NCBI GenBank assembly: GCA_936432065.2
Contig: OW386291.2
Location: forward strand, 20,003,821-20,067,820
Direction of reading: 5' to 3'
DNA: 64,000 nucleotides
DNA from: Rutpela maculata
Taxonomy: Eukaryota > Arthropoda > Insecta > Coleoptera > Cerambycidae
The stretch's first letter is position 1; the number at the start of each line of letters is the position of its first letter. Below, one piece after another: positions 20,497-31,485 of the stretch. Below the pieces are notes generated by a model. It was given only the letters and a program-made list of their open reading frames with translations, ran no database searches and had not been told where the DNA came from. A program made the position numbers and the translations under genes.

Positions 20497-23057
20497 TTTT
20501 TTTTTTTTGGCGAGGCGGGGAAACCCACACGGGCTGCCTATCCCAACTAGGAATAGGTCTGAGTGTCAGGCTCCAACTGACTAAAACCCCTCCTCTTAAG
20601 GCTCGTCTGTATGGAATACTCCGAATGCACTGCAGCCTCCTGGGCTGTTTTTTAGTTTTTAGTTTACACTTGTCCATTTTAGTATTCCTGTGTCACTGAC
20701 AAGGTGATACAGGTCTGAAAATGGACGAGTCTTGATGGTTTCCGGGCCGTAGATATTATACCTTCTGCGGACCAGTGCCTCGCAGTCATGTATAATATGT
20801 TTTACAGTTTCTGGTACCTTACCGCACAGTCTGCAGTTAAGGTCGCCAATTAAATGCAGGTACTTCTTGACGGGAAAGTGTCCCGTCAGAAGACCTGTTA
20901 TGATTCTCAGCCGAGTCCTGTTCCTTGTGAGCAGTTCTTCAGTTTGTTTTAAACATGGTCCATTGATAAGTGTTTTCTCATGTCGATTTCCTGGAATGTT
21001 CCTCCAGTAGTGGTTGTCTTTACTCTTGACCCAGTCTTTGATTACCTTTCTGGCTGAGCCTTTTGTGATACCCAGCGCAGGTTCTGGGCCATAGAATATG
21101 TTCGCTGCTCCTTGTCTAGCAAGTTCGTCAGCTTTCTCGTTGCCCTCTATACTGGTATGTCCCGGCACCCAGAGTAGTCTTACTCTGTTCCGCTCTCCCA
21201 GAATTTAGAGCTCTTCGTGGCAGTCCCAAACCAGTCTGGAAGCACTTTGTTAGAGGCTAGTGCCCCAAGTGCCGCCTGACTGTCTGTTGCGATTGAGATC
21301 TGCTGGTTCACGTATCGTCGTTTAACATTCTCGCGTACACACTCGAGTATAGCCAGAATTTCTGTCTGAAATACAGTGGAGTGCCGTCCAAGAGAAAGAC
21401 TTATACTCTCTCTCGGCCTCACACCATGTATTCCTGCTCCAGCTCCTGATTTCATCCTGGACCCGTCAGTATACCAGACCAGGCCTCTGCGTAGAGAATC
21501 AGGAGTACCTGTGCTTTTCATTGCACCTGTAATTCCCAGGCAGGCCAGTCTTTGCACCCGGCTCAGCCTGTTCGCTGCTGTGGTTTGAGTGACCTTAGGC
21601 CACCAAACCAAGGCTGCGTATGTGATGGTGGGTCTTATTACACTGGTATAGAGCCAGTGCACCATACCAGGCCTAAGCCCCCATTTCTTACCATACAATC
21701 GTCTGCATGTTGCCAGTATGGCAACAGACTTGTGTATTACTCTGTCCAGGTGTTGGTTCCAGGTAAGTTTGGAGTCTATAATGACTCCAAGGTACTTTAC
21801 TTCTCCCGACATCTGAAGTTGTGTGTCTTGGAGAACTAGAGGACCCAGTCTCTCCAGGTTTCTCCTTCTGGTGAATGGAACGATGCTGGTCTTTTGAGGA
21901 CTGATTTTCAGCCCCTCCTCATCGGTCCATTTCTTTACCATATTAAGGGCCTTTTGTAGACGGTCCCTGACTATGTTGTTGAACTTCCCCCTGGATATGA
22001 TGACTATGTCGTCCGCATATCCTTGGGCTTCGAATCCCTCATTTGTGAGTTTCTTCAGTAGGCCGTCAACTACAAGGTTCCATAGCAGAGGGGACAGTAC
22101 ACCCCCCTGCGGGCATCCCCCAGCAACTGACGCGCCTAAGGTTTCGTCCATCATTGTGGTGAATACCACCCTGCCTTTGAGCATAGTGCCTATCCACCTG
22201 CAGCAGGTGTCCTCAATGCCTCGCTCTCTTACAGCTCTGATGATTGAGTTAAAGGAGGTGTTGTCGAATGCCCCCTCTATGTCGAGGAAGGCACCCAGTG
22301 CCACCTCCTTGTACTCCAACGTCCTTTCTGAATTAGATGATGGAGTGCCGTTTCCGTCGACATGCCTGCTCTATATGCATATTGGCCTTGATGTAGTGGA
22401 CTTCTAGCCAGTGCATCATCCCTAATATGTCTGTCAAGCATTTTTTCCATTGTCTTAAGTTGGAATGACATAAGACTTATGGGTCTTAGGGACTTGGCTT
22501 CGTTGTGGGAGTTTCTCCCAGCCTTTGGTATAAATACCACCCTAACCGGTTTCCAGATTTTTGGTATGTGCCCCAGCGCTAGGCTGGCCCTATAGAGTGT
22601 ACAGAGTTTTGACGCTAGCAAGTCTATGCCTTGCTGAAGCAGTATTGGCCAAATTCCATCGTTTCCCGGAGATTTGTATGGCTCAAATGAGTTTATTGCC
22701 CATCTGATTTTGGATTGACCTATCACCTTTTTTGACACTGTCCAGTCTTCCCTGGTAGCTCTGTTTCCAGTCGCTTCCAGTTCTGTTCCTAGCCATTCCT
22801 CAGGTGATTGATCGATTATTGTGGACCCAGGAAAGTGCACGAGGAGTAATTCCTCCATTGTTTCCTTGCCTGTCTTGGTATATTGACCTGTCTCAGTTAA
22901 GAGAGAGTTAGTTATGCCCCGATTATCCTTAGAGAGAATTCTCTGGAGTCTGGAGCATTCCGAGATACTTTCTATACTCTCACAGTGCCTCCTCCAGGAA
23001 TCTCTCTTGGCCTTTCTCAGTGCTTGGTTGTACTCAGTCAAAGAGGTCCTGTAGTCA
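20497..23057 (-). mobile_element. 5'-truncated LINE with RNase H and 13-bp duplication
   Basis: The minus-strand insertion is bounded by AATTTAAGAAGAT at 20484-20496 and again at 23058-23070, a perfect 13-bp target-site duplication. The poly(A) tail appears as a T run from 20495. The base composition is clearly less AT-rich than the flanks. The copy starts in ORF2 just upstream of RT, so it is truncated at the 5' end, as target-primed reverse transcription commonly produces. RNase H places it in the I/LOA/R1-related LINE clades. Confidence 0.92.
20659..23041 (-). pseudogene. LINE ORF2: RT, RNase H and zinc knuckle, broken
   Basis: Three minus-strand frames form one decayed polyprotein. The segment 23041-22277 carries the N-terminal part of RT (KSPGNDGIWPILLQQGIDLL, KSLRPISLMSF, QYAYRAGMSTETALHHLIQK). 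The segment 22319-21180 carries LGAFLDIEGAFDNTSF, GGCPQGGVLSPLLWNLVVDG and the catalytic GYADDIVII. It then has RNase H residues WYTDGSRMKSGAGAGIHG, FQTEILAILEC and IATDSQAALGAL. The segment 21168-20659 has MPGHTSIEGNEKADELARQG and the C-terminal CCHC finger CRLCGKVPETVKHIIHDC. The stretch between GITGAMKSTGTP and RRGLVWYTDGS is much shorter than usual, suggesting an internal deletion. Frameshifts near 22300 and 21175 inactivate it. Confidence 0.88.
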
Positions 23058-23070
23058 ATTTAAGAAGATA

Positions 23071-24275
23071 ATAAAACCATTTAGTTTTATAGATAGTTTT
23101 ATATAGTTATGATAAACCCATTACAAATACAAATAATCTTAGCAGCAAATTAGCTTTATAATTAGGTTTTACAGAAGGCTTTAAAACTTACCTTATAAGA
23201 GCCAATATACTTGAAGCCTAAAAGATTTTAATCACAACATCAATAAAGCAACAGACTATTTTATAACCCTGACAAAACTTTTTTAAAACCTCCTGAAGAC
23301 CAGATGACTTTTAAATTGTTTATTGGATAATACTATAAGTACTTCGATGTTATCGGGTTATATGTCGATAATTTGTTGCAATAATAAAAGTGTGTTAACT
23401 ATTTTTAATGTACACAATTAGCTGTTGATAAATTGATAAAAGAAAATTGGAGCCGTATTTAGTCTAAATAGGAATTAAAGAAAAATCGTTATATTGAAAA
23501 CCTTTTTATCTCAAATATACATACAAGATTAAAAATTCACACCCACTCCCGTTATCGAACAATCCCATAAAATATCCCAATGACATGTACGTAAAGCTCA
23601 TGAGGTTACGATACGTGAATTAGTCTGCCGAATTTGCGGTGGATTAGCGAAATGGTGCGCGAGTATACGGCATGACGGCGGTTGTTTATGATTAGCGGTG
23701 TCGGTATCATCGTCCTACCACACGAGGCAGCAAATTAATTTATCAACAGCCTCGCCACCGCCGTCTGCTTAAATATTCCATAACCATTTTACAACTACTC
23801 TCGTTATGAGAACTAAAACTAATCATCAGAGTTAACGCCGAACGTACATAATGTGTGAATAATATGTTAAATTTTCGAACTTTCCCCGGGGCTGTGAATT
23901 ATGATATTGTTGTTGTTTAGTTTGAAATTATGAAAATCGACCATGACACATACCCGATGAGGCATTTAAAATTTAAATCCAATTTAAAAATGTTGGGTGA
24001 ATTGTTCAACCGAATTATGGAATGAAATACTAGTAATGAGATCTTTTATAAAACGTGTGATGTAGGGTATCTTTTAAAGTAGTATAATATTGTGATTGCG
24101 TGAAAATTACAATACGGCTGTAATATTTGCAGTGCCAGGGAAAGCTAGTGCTCCAATTACACGACTACTAACATATTTCTACAACCATAAATACTTTGCA
24201 TTGAAAAAAAACTCAATTTTTAAAACTCTTTTTGCATTACATTATACAACTGCAAAAGTTTACTCAATTAAAACA
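23071..24275. other. Intron; GC-richer unique block at 23590-23770
   Basis: Mostly AT-rich and gene-free. The block 23590-23770 stands out by composition (GCGGTGGATTAGCGAAATGG, CATGACGGCGG, TCGCCACCGCCGTCTGC) and shows no repeat partner or open frame here. It could be a conserved non-coding element; that is inference from composition only. Confidence 0.4.
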
Positions 24276-24403
24276 AGGGGCGAGCGTAGAGGCGACTTCA
24301 ATATGAATGTCAGTCGATATTAAGTTGAAGCAACGTCGAGCGCGGTTAGTACTTGGATGGGTGACCCATCTTGGGAAATACAGTGTTCTCGTCCCATCCC
24401 TAG
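24276..24403 (+). repeat. 5S rRNA-derived SINE, 5' part (split copy)
   Basis: Starts AGGGGCGAGCG. At 24326-24380 it contains a 5S-like internal promoter region: GAAGCAACGTCGAGCGCGGT, then TTAGTACTTGGATGGGTGAC and TTGGGAAATACAG. These match the second half of animal 5S rRNA closely. The copy is interrupted after about 24403 and resumes at 29330. A second, intact copy lies at 36872-37262 on the minus strand. Confidence 0.8.
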
Positions 24404-24677
24404 TAGCACAACATATTGGGTCGATATATGTCAGATTTAGCCAATATTGTACCAATATGCTTATCAGCTGTATTTTCAATATATTAATCCAATATATATC
24501 CAATGTTTTACAAACATTGGCAAACCAGATTCAAATTAACAATACTTAACCAACATTGGCGCAATATGTAGAAAGTAATATTAATTTCCAAATACTGGGC
24601 ATATATGCTTTATTATTTTTGTTTACTTATTTATTGACAAATTAGCATCAATATATATATACGCTATGATGTTGCTA

Positions 24678-24905
24678 TGACTGCTTGGTTTAGAGGCAAA
24701 CAAATTTGACTCTTACCCAGGGGTCCTGGGTTCGATTCCAGACCGTGGCACTGGGGTTTTCTCTGAAGAAAAAATTAATCCCATAATATTCGGATATTAG
24801 ATGTGCATCCCTTGTCTCCAAACGTGTAGCTCTTTCCGCACAAGGCTCTTCCGGAGCCTTCAGGGATAAAGGGAGTCTTATTACCTGTGGTATGTTGTAA
24901 TTTAA
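24678..24905 (+). repeat. tRNA-derived SINE-like segment
   Basis: TGGTTTAGAGGC (A-box-like) is followed about 45 bp later by GGTTCGATTCCAGACC (B box), as in a tRNA-derived RNA polymerase III promoter. The tail (24760-24905) has GGCTCTTCCGGAGCC, a small hairpin. Ends are not defined. It lies inside the 4.9-kb TIR element. Confidence 0.5.
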
Positions 24906-25505
24906 ATACCCTCTCAAATGTTTTTAATCAGCTGATTGCTCAAGGTTGAGTAGCCTGTATAACTATTATACAAAATGCCATTCGTCTTGTATTGTTAGTT
25001 GCTATAAAAACAATTAATGTATATTTTAATACATGATGTACATTTTTAATTTTAAATTTACCGCCCATAGCAAATTCAAAAACAGTGACACATTCGAGTT
25101 TCGGCCGTGTTGCCGTATGCCGGTCAGTTGTTGGTGTTTCATAACTTCGTCAATTTCTTTAATAAAATACAGTATGCAGCTTGCGACAACTACAATAATT
25201 TAATAGGTAAGTGTGCATGTTCCCATTCCAATAATAATTAATAGTAAACATAGTTTAGTTTTTAGTAATTTTACATATTCCTACAAACGCGTATTTGTCT
25301 TCTTTCTGCCATGTTTAATGCAGAAATCGTGGACCAGCGGGTGTATAATATTCAGGACATTTTTGCAAATCATGCATATTTAGGCACTATGATATTTACT
25401 ACTAATTACCTGTATCTTACATTTGTCTAAATACCTATGCGTAATTATTTTATAAATACAAATTGTATATTGGGCCAATATTTTCCCAAGGTTAGCAAAT
25501 CTGAT

Positions 25506-25891
25506 TGTAATGAAGCATTCTTTAAATTCCTGCTCCATTACTAAGATTCCGGATTTACACACGACACCAATGTGCACACGGCCCGCAAACCTGCCCATCT
25601 CCCGTCTAGAGGCATGGATTTGCACACGACACTAAACTATACGCAGTTCTACGTCACCAGTAAGCGGGGATTCTCGGATATAAAAGCCCGGCCGCAAATC
25701 AACATAATTGAGAGTGGATAATTCTGCCAATCTGTCTACAGCGTGCTGAGCTCCCGACGCAAATACGACGGAACGAATGCAATCTGACCCTGGGAATCCT
25801 ACAGCGTGTTGAACTGGGACCCCTCGAGTTGTTAGTCATTCCCCAGCGCCGTTTCGCCGCCAAAGCCAGAGACGTCGCATCGCAACCGTTA

Positions 25892-25934
<43 letters not shown>

Positions 25935-26097
25935 ATAATAGAAAATGTTTTCTTAAGAACCGTAAAAGATACGGACATATAACCTGTACCTGTTTGAAAA
26001 AGTAAATAAATTGTTTATATCTTTATTGGGCTGTCTTATTAACTAATCTGGACCCTGATTAATCTCCGAACCAGCTACCCGACAAGAAACCGTTACA
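25506..26097 (+). repeat. 5' long terminal repeat (592 bp)
   Basis: Begins TGTAATGAAGCATTC and ends GAAACCGTTACA. It carries a TATAAAA-like promoter (GGATATAAAAGCCCGG, 25676-25691), a TC dinucleotide run at 25893-25932 longer than that of the 3' copy, and a region with AGTAAATAAATTG that may serve for polyadenylation. It lacks the 23-bp segment GGACATATTGC...TTTTGTGCAT present in the 3' LTR after GTGCTGAGCT. Confidence 0.93.
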
Positions 26098-27441
26098 TAA
26101 TTTGGCGCCCGAGTAGATTTTGAGATTTTAGTTTATTCCAGATAGCCCAAAAAGAGACGTTCACGAATGAGAGAGAGATATAAAGACATTTCAAGTTAAT
26201 TCATAGAGAAATGAAAGCATTCCAAATCAAGAGAGAAAACGAAAATGAAAAGGATTTTGTGGTGGCAATCCAGACTACTACAATTGTAACTCCAGAAGAG
26301 ACACGATTTCGGATAGTCCCGAAAATACGTTAAACGAACCGATGTCCAGAAATAAATCCAGATTACTGCATTATAGACGATAGCTGTACCGTCATATATG
26401 GAGCAGTAAAATAATTTAAATTTATGTCCAGAGTCCCGAAAATACGTTAATCGAACCGATGTCCAGAAAAAATTCCAGATTACTGCATTATGGACGGAAT
26501 CCTGTACCGCCATTTATGGAGCAGTAATAATTTTATAGATCCCGAATTTTCCAACCCATGGAAACCCTGTATCCCGCAACCGTAACGAAAACAAGTTCAG
26601 TAAAACCAGAGTCATCCAAAATAAGTGATGAAGTCGGAAGTCCAAGTGCCAGACCTGCTGTCACCTCTGCCTCCGACACCCGAAGCCAAAAGGCCGCCCC
26701 CAGTCCGAGACGCAACAGCCAACCCTGATGCCGTCCCCAGTCCGAGACGTACCGTCCCCGATGCCATCCGTAGTCCGAGATGTATCGCCCCCGATGCCGT
26801 CCCCAGTCCGAGAGGTACCGTCCCCGATGCCTCCCCCAGTCCGAGACGTACCGTCCCAGATGCCGCCTCCAGTCCGAGACGCACCATCCCCGATGCCGTC
26901 CCCAGTCCGAGAGGTACCGTCCCCGATGCCGTCCCCAGTTCGGAGACAGCCCCAGCCCCCCGAAGCCACCGACCCCAGGTAGGCCAATTGCCTGCCTCCA
27001 GGTGTTTTTCCAGGACGACGACGCAGCCCTCCCGGTCCCAGCTCCGCAACGGAAGCGACAGTTCAGGCGCCGCTTCCAGGATCCCTGGCACCGTCCCCCC
27101 TGTCCGCCATCTCCCCCTGCAGTAGACGTCCGGAAGAACCACATTTGTATTTGTATACCTGTTTCTTGCAATTTTTTTTGTGCTCATTTATTTTAACTAT
27201 TTTACTTGTACCATAGTTCTAAGATATTTTACATACTGTTTATGTTAAAAAAAAATTTGTTTTTCTCTACATCTGCACATATATACCAGGCGTATACGAA
27301 AGAATTGGCCATTCTTTCTTTATTTTGTTTAAAGATGTTTAGTAACTTGTTTTCTCATTGCTATATTTTGATGTTAAGTTAGTAAAAATGTTCTCTTTGA
27401 TAGCATTTTGAAATTTTTTTTTTTGTAAAGAAAGAGGGGAG
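26098..27441 (+). other. LTR element interior: PBS, minisatellite, purine tract
   Basis: A primer-binding site lies 5 bases after the LTR. A weak frame (26209 onward, MKAFQIKRENENEKD) may be a gag remnant. The plus-strand frame 26625-27125 would give a 166-residue Pro/Arg/Ser-rich low-complexity protein. In another frame (26728-26982) the same DNA reads as repeats of MPSPVRDVPSP. Because all frames of the minisatellite stay open, neither protein can be trusted. The end has AAAGAAAGAGGGGAG, the polypurine tract. Confidence 0.75.
26700..26945 (+). repeat. 30-bp minisatellite, about 8 units
   Basis: Units resemble CCCAGTCCGAGACGTACC followed by GTCCCCGATGCCGT, repeated about eight times with few changes, and GC-rich within an AT-rich window. 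Because the unit length is a multiple of three, every frame stays open. This explains the long overlapping frames on both strands at 26533-27196. Confidence 0.9.
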
Positions 27442-27851
27442 TGTAATGAAGCATTCTTTAAATTCCTGCTCCATTACTAAGATTCCGGATTTACACACGA
27501 CACCAATGTGCACACGGCCCGCAAACCTGCCCGTCTCCCGTCTAGAGGCATGGATTTGCACACGACACTAAACTATACGCAGTTCTACGTCACCAGTAAG
27601 CGAGGATTCTCGGATATAAAAGCCCGGCCGCAAATCAACATAATTGAGAGTGGATAATTCTGCCAATCTGTCTACAGCGTGCTGAGCTGGACATATTGCA
27701 GTTTTGTGCATCTCCCGACGCAAACACGACGGAACGAATGCAATCTGACCCTGGGAATCCTACAGCGTGTTGAACTGGGACCCCTCGAGTTGTTAGTCAT
27801 TCCCGGCGCCGTTTCGCCGCCAAAGCCAGAGACGTCGCATCGCAACCGTTA

Positions 27852-27884
<33 letters not shown>

Positions 27885-28047
27885 ATAATAGAAAATGTTT
27901 TCTTAAGAACCGTAAAAGATACGGACATATAACCTGTACCTGTTTGAAAAAGTAAATAAATTGTTTATATCTTTATTGGGCTGTCTTATTAACTAATCTG
28001 GACCCTGATTAATCTCCGAACCAGCTACCCGACAAGAAACCGTTACA
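27442..28047 (+). repeat. 3' long terminal repeat (606 bp)
   Basis: Nearly identical to the 5' LTR, with a shorter TC run (27854-27882), a 23-bp extra segment after 27687, and a few substitutions (for example CCCGTCTCCC against CCCATCTCCC). It is followed by TGAT, the target-site copy. The low divergence suggests a fairly recent insertion. Confidence 0.93.
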
Positions 28048-28956
28048 TGATTCAATATTAACATTAATTAACCAATATTGGCGCAATATGTAAAAAGTAA
28101 TATTAGACTCTAAGACAGTATTATATATTTAACTTATTCCTAGAGTTTTTTAATATTTCAGCATTTTTTCTCAAAAAGATCAAGGGTCCTCGGTGCGATG
28201 TAAACAGCATCAAGTGTGAGAATGAAAAGATCAACTCACAACATTTTTAAAATATGACTTTCACCACAGGCGAAGAACTAATGGGTGTAAATCAGCAATT
28301 AGCAGAAACATAGGAAATAGTATGCGTATTTATTGTTACTTACATACATATTATTAAAATACAGGGAACATGCTAGATTTAAATTCAATATTTAAGGGGA
28401 GAGGACACCCACAAAAAAGCTATGAATGACCAACTAATGAAAAAGGAAGTACCTAGCTATGTTCTATTCAGGAGAAGTAAACAAAACAAGTGTCAAAGTG
28501 TCAAAGTGTCAAAGTGTCAAAGTTTAAATTCTTTGACGTAGTGTCTAGTAAGTAAAACATTAAACTAGTGGGTTTGCTGTAGTCAACTGATTTTCACTAT
28601 TGTAGAGGCCGATTCAAAGAAGTCACAGATGGGCAAATAAATAGAGCAATATTAACATACTTAGCTGGATCATCAGATAAAGATGGGGAAGTAAATCTCG
28701 CGATTCCACAAGAAATCATGGCCCCTCAAGAAATAAAACAGATGAATGGTTATACAATAATAATTACACTTATTTTTTTATTGTTTTGTTTAAGTTTCGA
28801 ACAAATGTTTTGTTTTCCTTTATATTCTATGCAATTATCACAATTACATTTTTATTCGTTAGCGTTTTTGTTCATTTCATATAAATATATTATTTTTAAA
28901 ATTTTCAGATTTTGATAACGACATCCATTCATATTCCAACTGATGTAGGCACCTCT

Positions 28957-29042
28957 CTGCTACACAATGTGCCCAAATTTCTAACATGGGAACTCGTGCA
29001 GTAGGAATTCCCATGTCAGAATTCAGACACATTGTGTAGCTA
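28957..29042. repeat. Hairpin with CTACACAATGTG arms
   Basis: GCTACACAATGTGCC and TAACATGGGAA are mirrored by TTCCCATGT and ACACATTGTGTAGCT around a short loop at about 28988-29010. It lies in the right half of the 4.9-kb TIR element, just before its minisatellite. An upstream direct repeat AAGTGTCAAAGTGTC (about 28495-28525, 10-bp units) is also present. Confidence 0.65.
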
Positions 29043-29044
29043 TA

Positions 29045-29230
29045 TGACGCCTATGTTGATATCCAATATAGCACCTGTATGTTAGTATCCAATATAAAGC
29101 CTATATGCTAGTATCCAATATAGTGCCTATATGTTAGTATCCAATATGACACCTATATTAGTATCTAATATGGAACCAATGTTGGTATCCAATATGATGC
29201 TAATCTTGATAACTAATATTATGCCAATAT
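29045..29230. repeat. 31-bp minisatellite with TTAGTATCCAATAT
   Basis: About six units of GCCTATATGTTAGTATCCAA-type sequence, decaying towards the right. It lies in the right subterminal part of the TIR element, which is rich in the same CCAATAT motif. Confidence 0.8.
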
Positions 29231-29329
29231 TTGATTGCAATATTGGGCATTTATTGTCAAAATCTGTCGCTCAGTATATTGGCCCAATATGTTGATGTCT
29301 ATATTGGCCCAATCAACTTGTGCTACAGG

Positions 29330-29590
29330 GGATCTTTTAGCGGCTTGTATATCAGTGTATACGCGGAAGTTACGTAATTTCAGACGAGGATTACGTAGTG
29401 GATATACCACCCTTCGGAGGGGATGTAAAGCAGACGGTCCCTTGTCTATTAAATATTAGGCAAGTAAAAGAACCCTACTCTTCTTAAGGGAAGAGGTTCG
29501 GCAAAATTTCCAGATTGGGGGTAGCTCGTCCCTGGCGTTGGTGATAGGCCCTGGTAGCGGAAATAGGCAGACGTTAAATAAATAGATAAA
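29330..29590 (+). repeat. 5S rRNA-derived SINE, 3' part (split copy)
   Basis: Resumes with AGCGGCTTGTATATCAGTG, matching the intact copy at 36872-37262, and ends with GTTAAATAAATAG and an A run at 29587-29597. Together with 24276-24403 it forms one SINE of about 390 bp interrupted by the TIR element. The non-5S body includes GGATATACCACCCTTCGGAG and GGCCCTGGTAGCGGAAATAG. Confidence 0.82.
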
Positions 29591-29684
29591 AAAAAAATTC
29601 TATAAACATTGTATAAAGGTCACTATTAAGTATGTATCCGTTTTCAGACATACTAAATTTTAAAATTAGCAATTGTGTTATATT

Positions 29685-29990
29685 TCATATTGAAAATAAC
29701 AGCATTGAAAACAACGACATGAGCGAGAGCATGTTGTATAATTTGTCTGCAAAAGCAAATTGTTCAACGGGCGCAATTCTCAATAAAAGTCTGAGTTCAT
29801 ACTGTTGTCGTAGAAAGCATTCTTCGGCTAATTCGCCTCCATGCAAGTCTCTCTTAGTTGCGAAATGGTATATGACATGATAGGAAGATATAATAATGCC
29901 CGTTGTTTGTAAAAAATCATAATTATTATTAGTCGGGGAGCCCTCCCTAGCTGCACTCCCTGCCCGATCCTTGGGGACAATGTTTTTCAT
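29685..29990 (-). other. 101-codon open frame of unknown origin
   Basis: The minus-strand frame reads MKNIVPKDRAGSAAREGSP, then FATKRDLHGGELAEECFLRQ and LLLRIAPVEQFAFADKLYNM. Composition looks more coding-like than nearby frames, and no stop interrupts it. I recognise no family, there is no adjacent splice signal I trust, and its role is unknown. It may be a transposon remnant. Confidence 0.25.
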
Positions 29991-31485
29991 AAAGATTGAA
30001 GCCTAAGGAACAATTTAAGACATATTCTAAAAAAAAAAACTGGCTGTACCTTCAAAATGGCGGCCATATGTTAAAAAACATTGTTGCCAATGTTGTTTTT
30101 GTCATTTAACACAAAAACTAAAAAAGATGGACAAAAACTTTATTCACAAAAAACAACGTGCATAAAATTTTCTACAATTTTGTACCTATACAATATTTTG
30201 ATAGAAGTTACCATTTTCCAGATAAATGAGTCCCAAATTAAGAAAACATGGAAATTCATATATCGGTAAATCACTTAGAGGAAATAACTGTGACAATAAT
30301 TGTAAGGCGTATAATATAACTTTATATTATTAACATAAAAATTCAATAAAATAAACTGAAAAAAATTAATAATAATAATAATAACATTACAGGGGGGGTC
30401 ACGGACACGGTGAGCTCCCGTAGTATATATAAATCGAGAACTAAGTTTTTACTTGATGAGACCGGCGAATCCGCCAAAACTTCGAATATGCTCGTATGAA
30501 ACAACATTCTGAGTTTTGGTTCTTAATAATAATAATAACAATGTGTTTTAAAAATATGTTCAAGCAGTTTGCGATTTAACTGCTTTCTTAGCTTGTTTCT
30601 TCTTTTGATTATCTGTATATATAAACTACTGATTTCGGTGATTTTATAGTGTTTTTGTATTTCTTAAATCATTATTTCTATTACTTCTATGAACTAGACA
30701 TGATTCCCTAAATTTTACTCGCCTGATTACATTTATTATTTACATTTCATTCACAGGTTGTTCAATTAATATTCTGCTGTTGAGAATATTAATTTGTTAT
30801 GAATCCATCAGTTTCAAGTAATTTGCTTTGCATACAATGACATTCATATCCATAAACCAATTGATATGATATAAATTAATTGTGAAATACATAACAATAA
30901 ACGATAATGCGGCGAGACGCTATATGCAAGTAATAGAGAACGATTAATTAAACTACGACTCCGCAGAGAGGAAGACAAAAGTTTACATACACAGCCATGG
31001 AAACTAAAATAAACTTTACGAACTTCGCATTTCTGAAATTTCAACGCGGATAATTCAGCATACGGGCTGACACAATGAAAGCAATAGGTATAATTTATAC
31101 ATCCAGTTTGTATGTGTAATGCATAACACGAACCCTCGGCCGGCACCGCTACCCTCTGTAGCAACGGTTTTAACCCACTTACACCATACACGTCGGCGGT
31201 AACAAGGGCTGTCTCCGACCGGACAATAATTCAGTTTCGGTGTACTTCTGGAAAGGATTTAAAAGTATAAAATGATTGTTTGCTATGGCAAATCAACCAC
31301 CACCGCTATGGCATTTTTAATGATAACACAGACACACAAAAAATAAAAAAGGTCATGTACTTTTTTACCGACTTTCATATCTACATGTATTTTGGGGCGC
31401 TGAAACTGAATCCGAGGTCAGAATTGTCACATGTGGTCAATATTTTTATGTAAGCTCAAAAAAACAGTTTAGAACAAGCCTGAAA
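29991..31485. other. Intron; unique GC-richer block at 30840-31260
   Basis: No gene. AAATGGCGGCCATATG occurs near 30055. The block 30840-31260 is less AT-rich and shows no repeat partner in the window (CGGCGAGACGCTATATGC, CCCTCGGCCGGCACCGCTAC). It contains TTAATTAA-like sites and a 115-codon minus frame with no domain. A conserved non-coding element is possible but unproven. Confidence 0.4.

Larger units (their letters stand above)
25506..28047 (+). mobile_element. Non-autonomous LTR retrotransposon, 2.5 kb
   Basis: Two LTRs, TGTAATG to CCGTTACA, are flanked by TGAT at 25502-25505 and 28048-28051, a 4-bp duplication as in Gypsy-type elements. A primer-binding site TGGCGCCCGAG starts at 26103; its first ten bases match the tRNA-Lys(UUU)-type site. 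A purine tract AAAGAAAGAGGGGAG precedes the 3' LTR. The 1.34-kb interior has no protease, RT or integrase, so mobility would depend on a related autonomous element. Interior oddities are a tandem duplication of about 120 bp (26305-26410 and 26432-26528, each ending TATGGAGCAGTAA) and a 30-bp minisatellite at 26700-26945. Confidence 0.92.
24404..29329. mobile_element. 4.9-kb TIR element rich in CAATAT motifs
   Basis: The left end GTAGCACAACATATTGGG and the right end, whose inverse is GTAGCACAAGTTGATTGGG, form imperfect terminal inverted repeats. Both ends sit exactly where the 5S-derived SINE is broken. Many CCAATATTGG-like motifs fill the subterminal parts. The block ACCAA(C/T)ATTGGCGCAATATG is present at 24555 and 28070. 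Without the LTR insertion (25506-28047) the element is about 2.4 kb. No transposase is seen. Superfamily unknown. Confidence 0.65.

Noticed and set aside
24326..24380. 5S rRNA gene
   Set aside because: Only the internal promoter half resembles 5S rRNA. The 5' half and terminator are missing, and the sequence continues into a repeated SINE body.
26533..27196. Overlapping 100-210-codon frames on both strands in the LTR element
   Set aside because: They result from a 30-bp minisatellite whose length is divisible by three. Only the DNA repeat is supported.
28490..29230. CRISPR-like array
   Set aside because: The direct repeats are contiguous minisatellites without unique spacers, in a eukaryotic intron.
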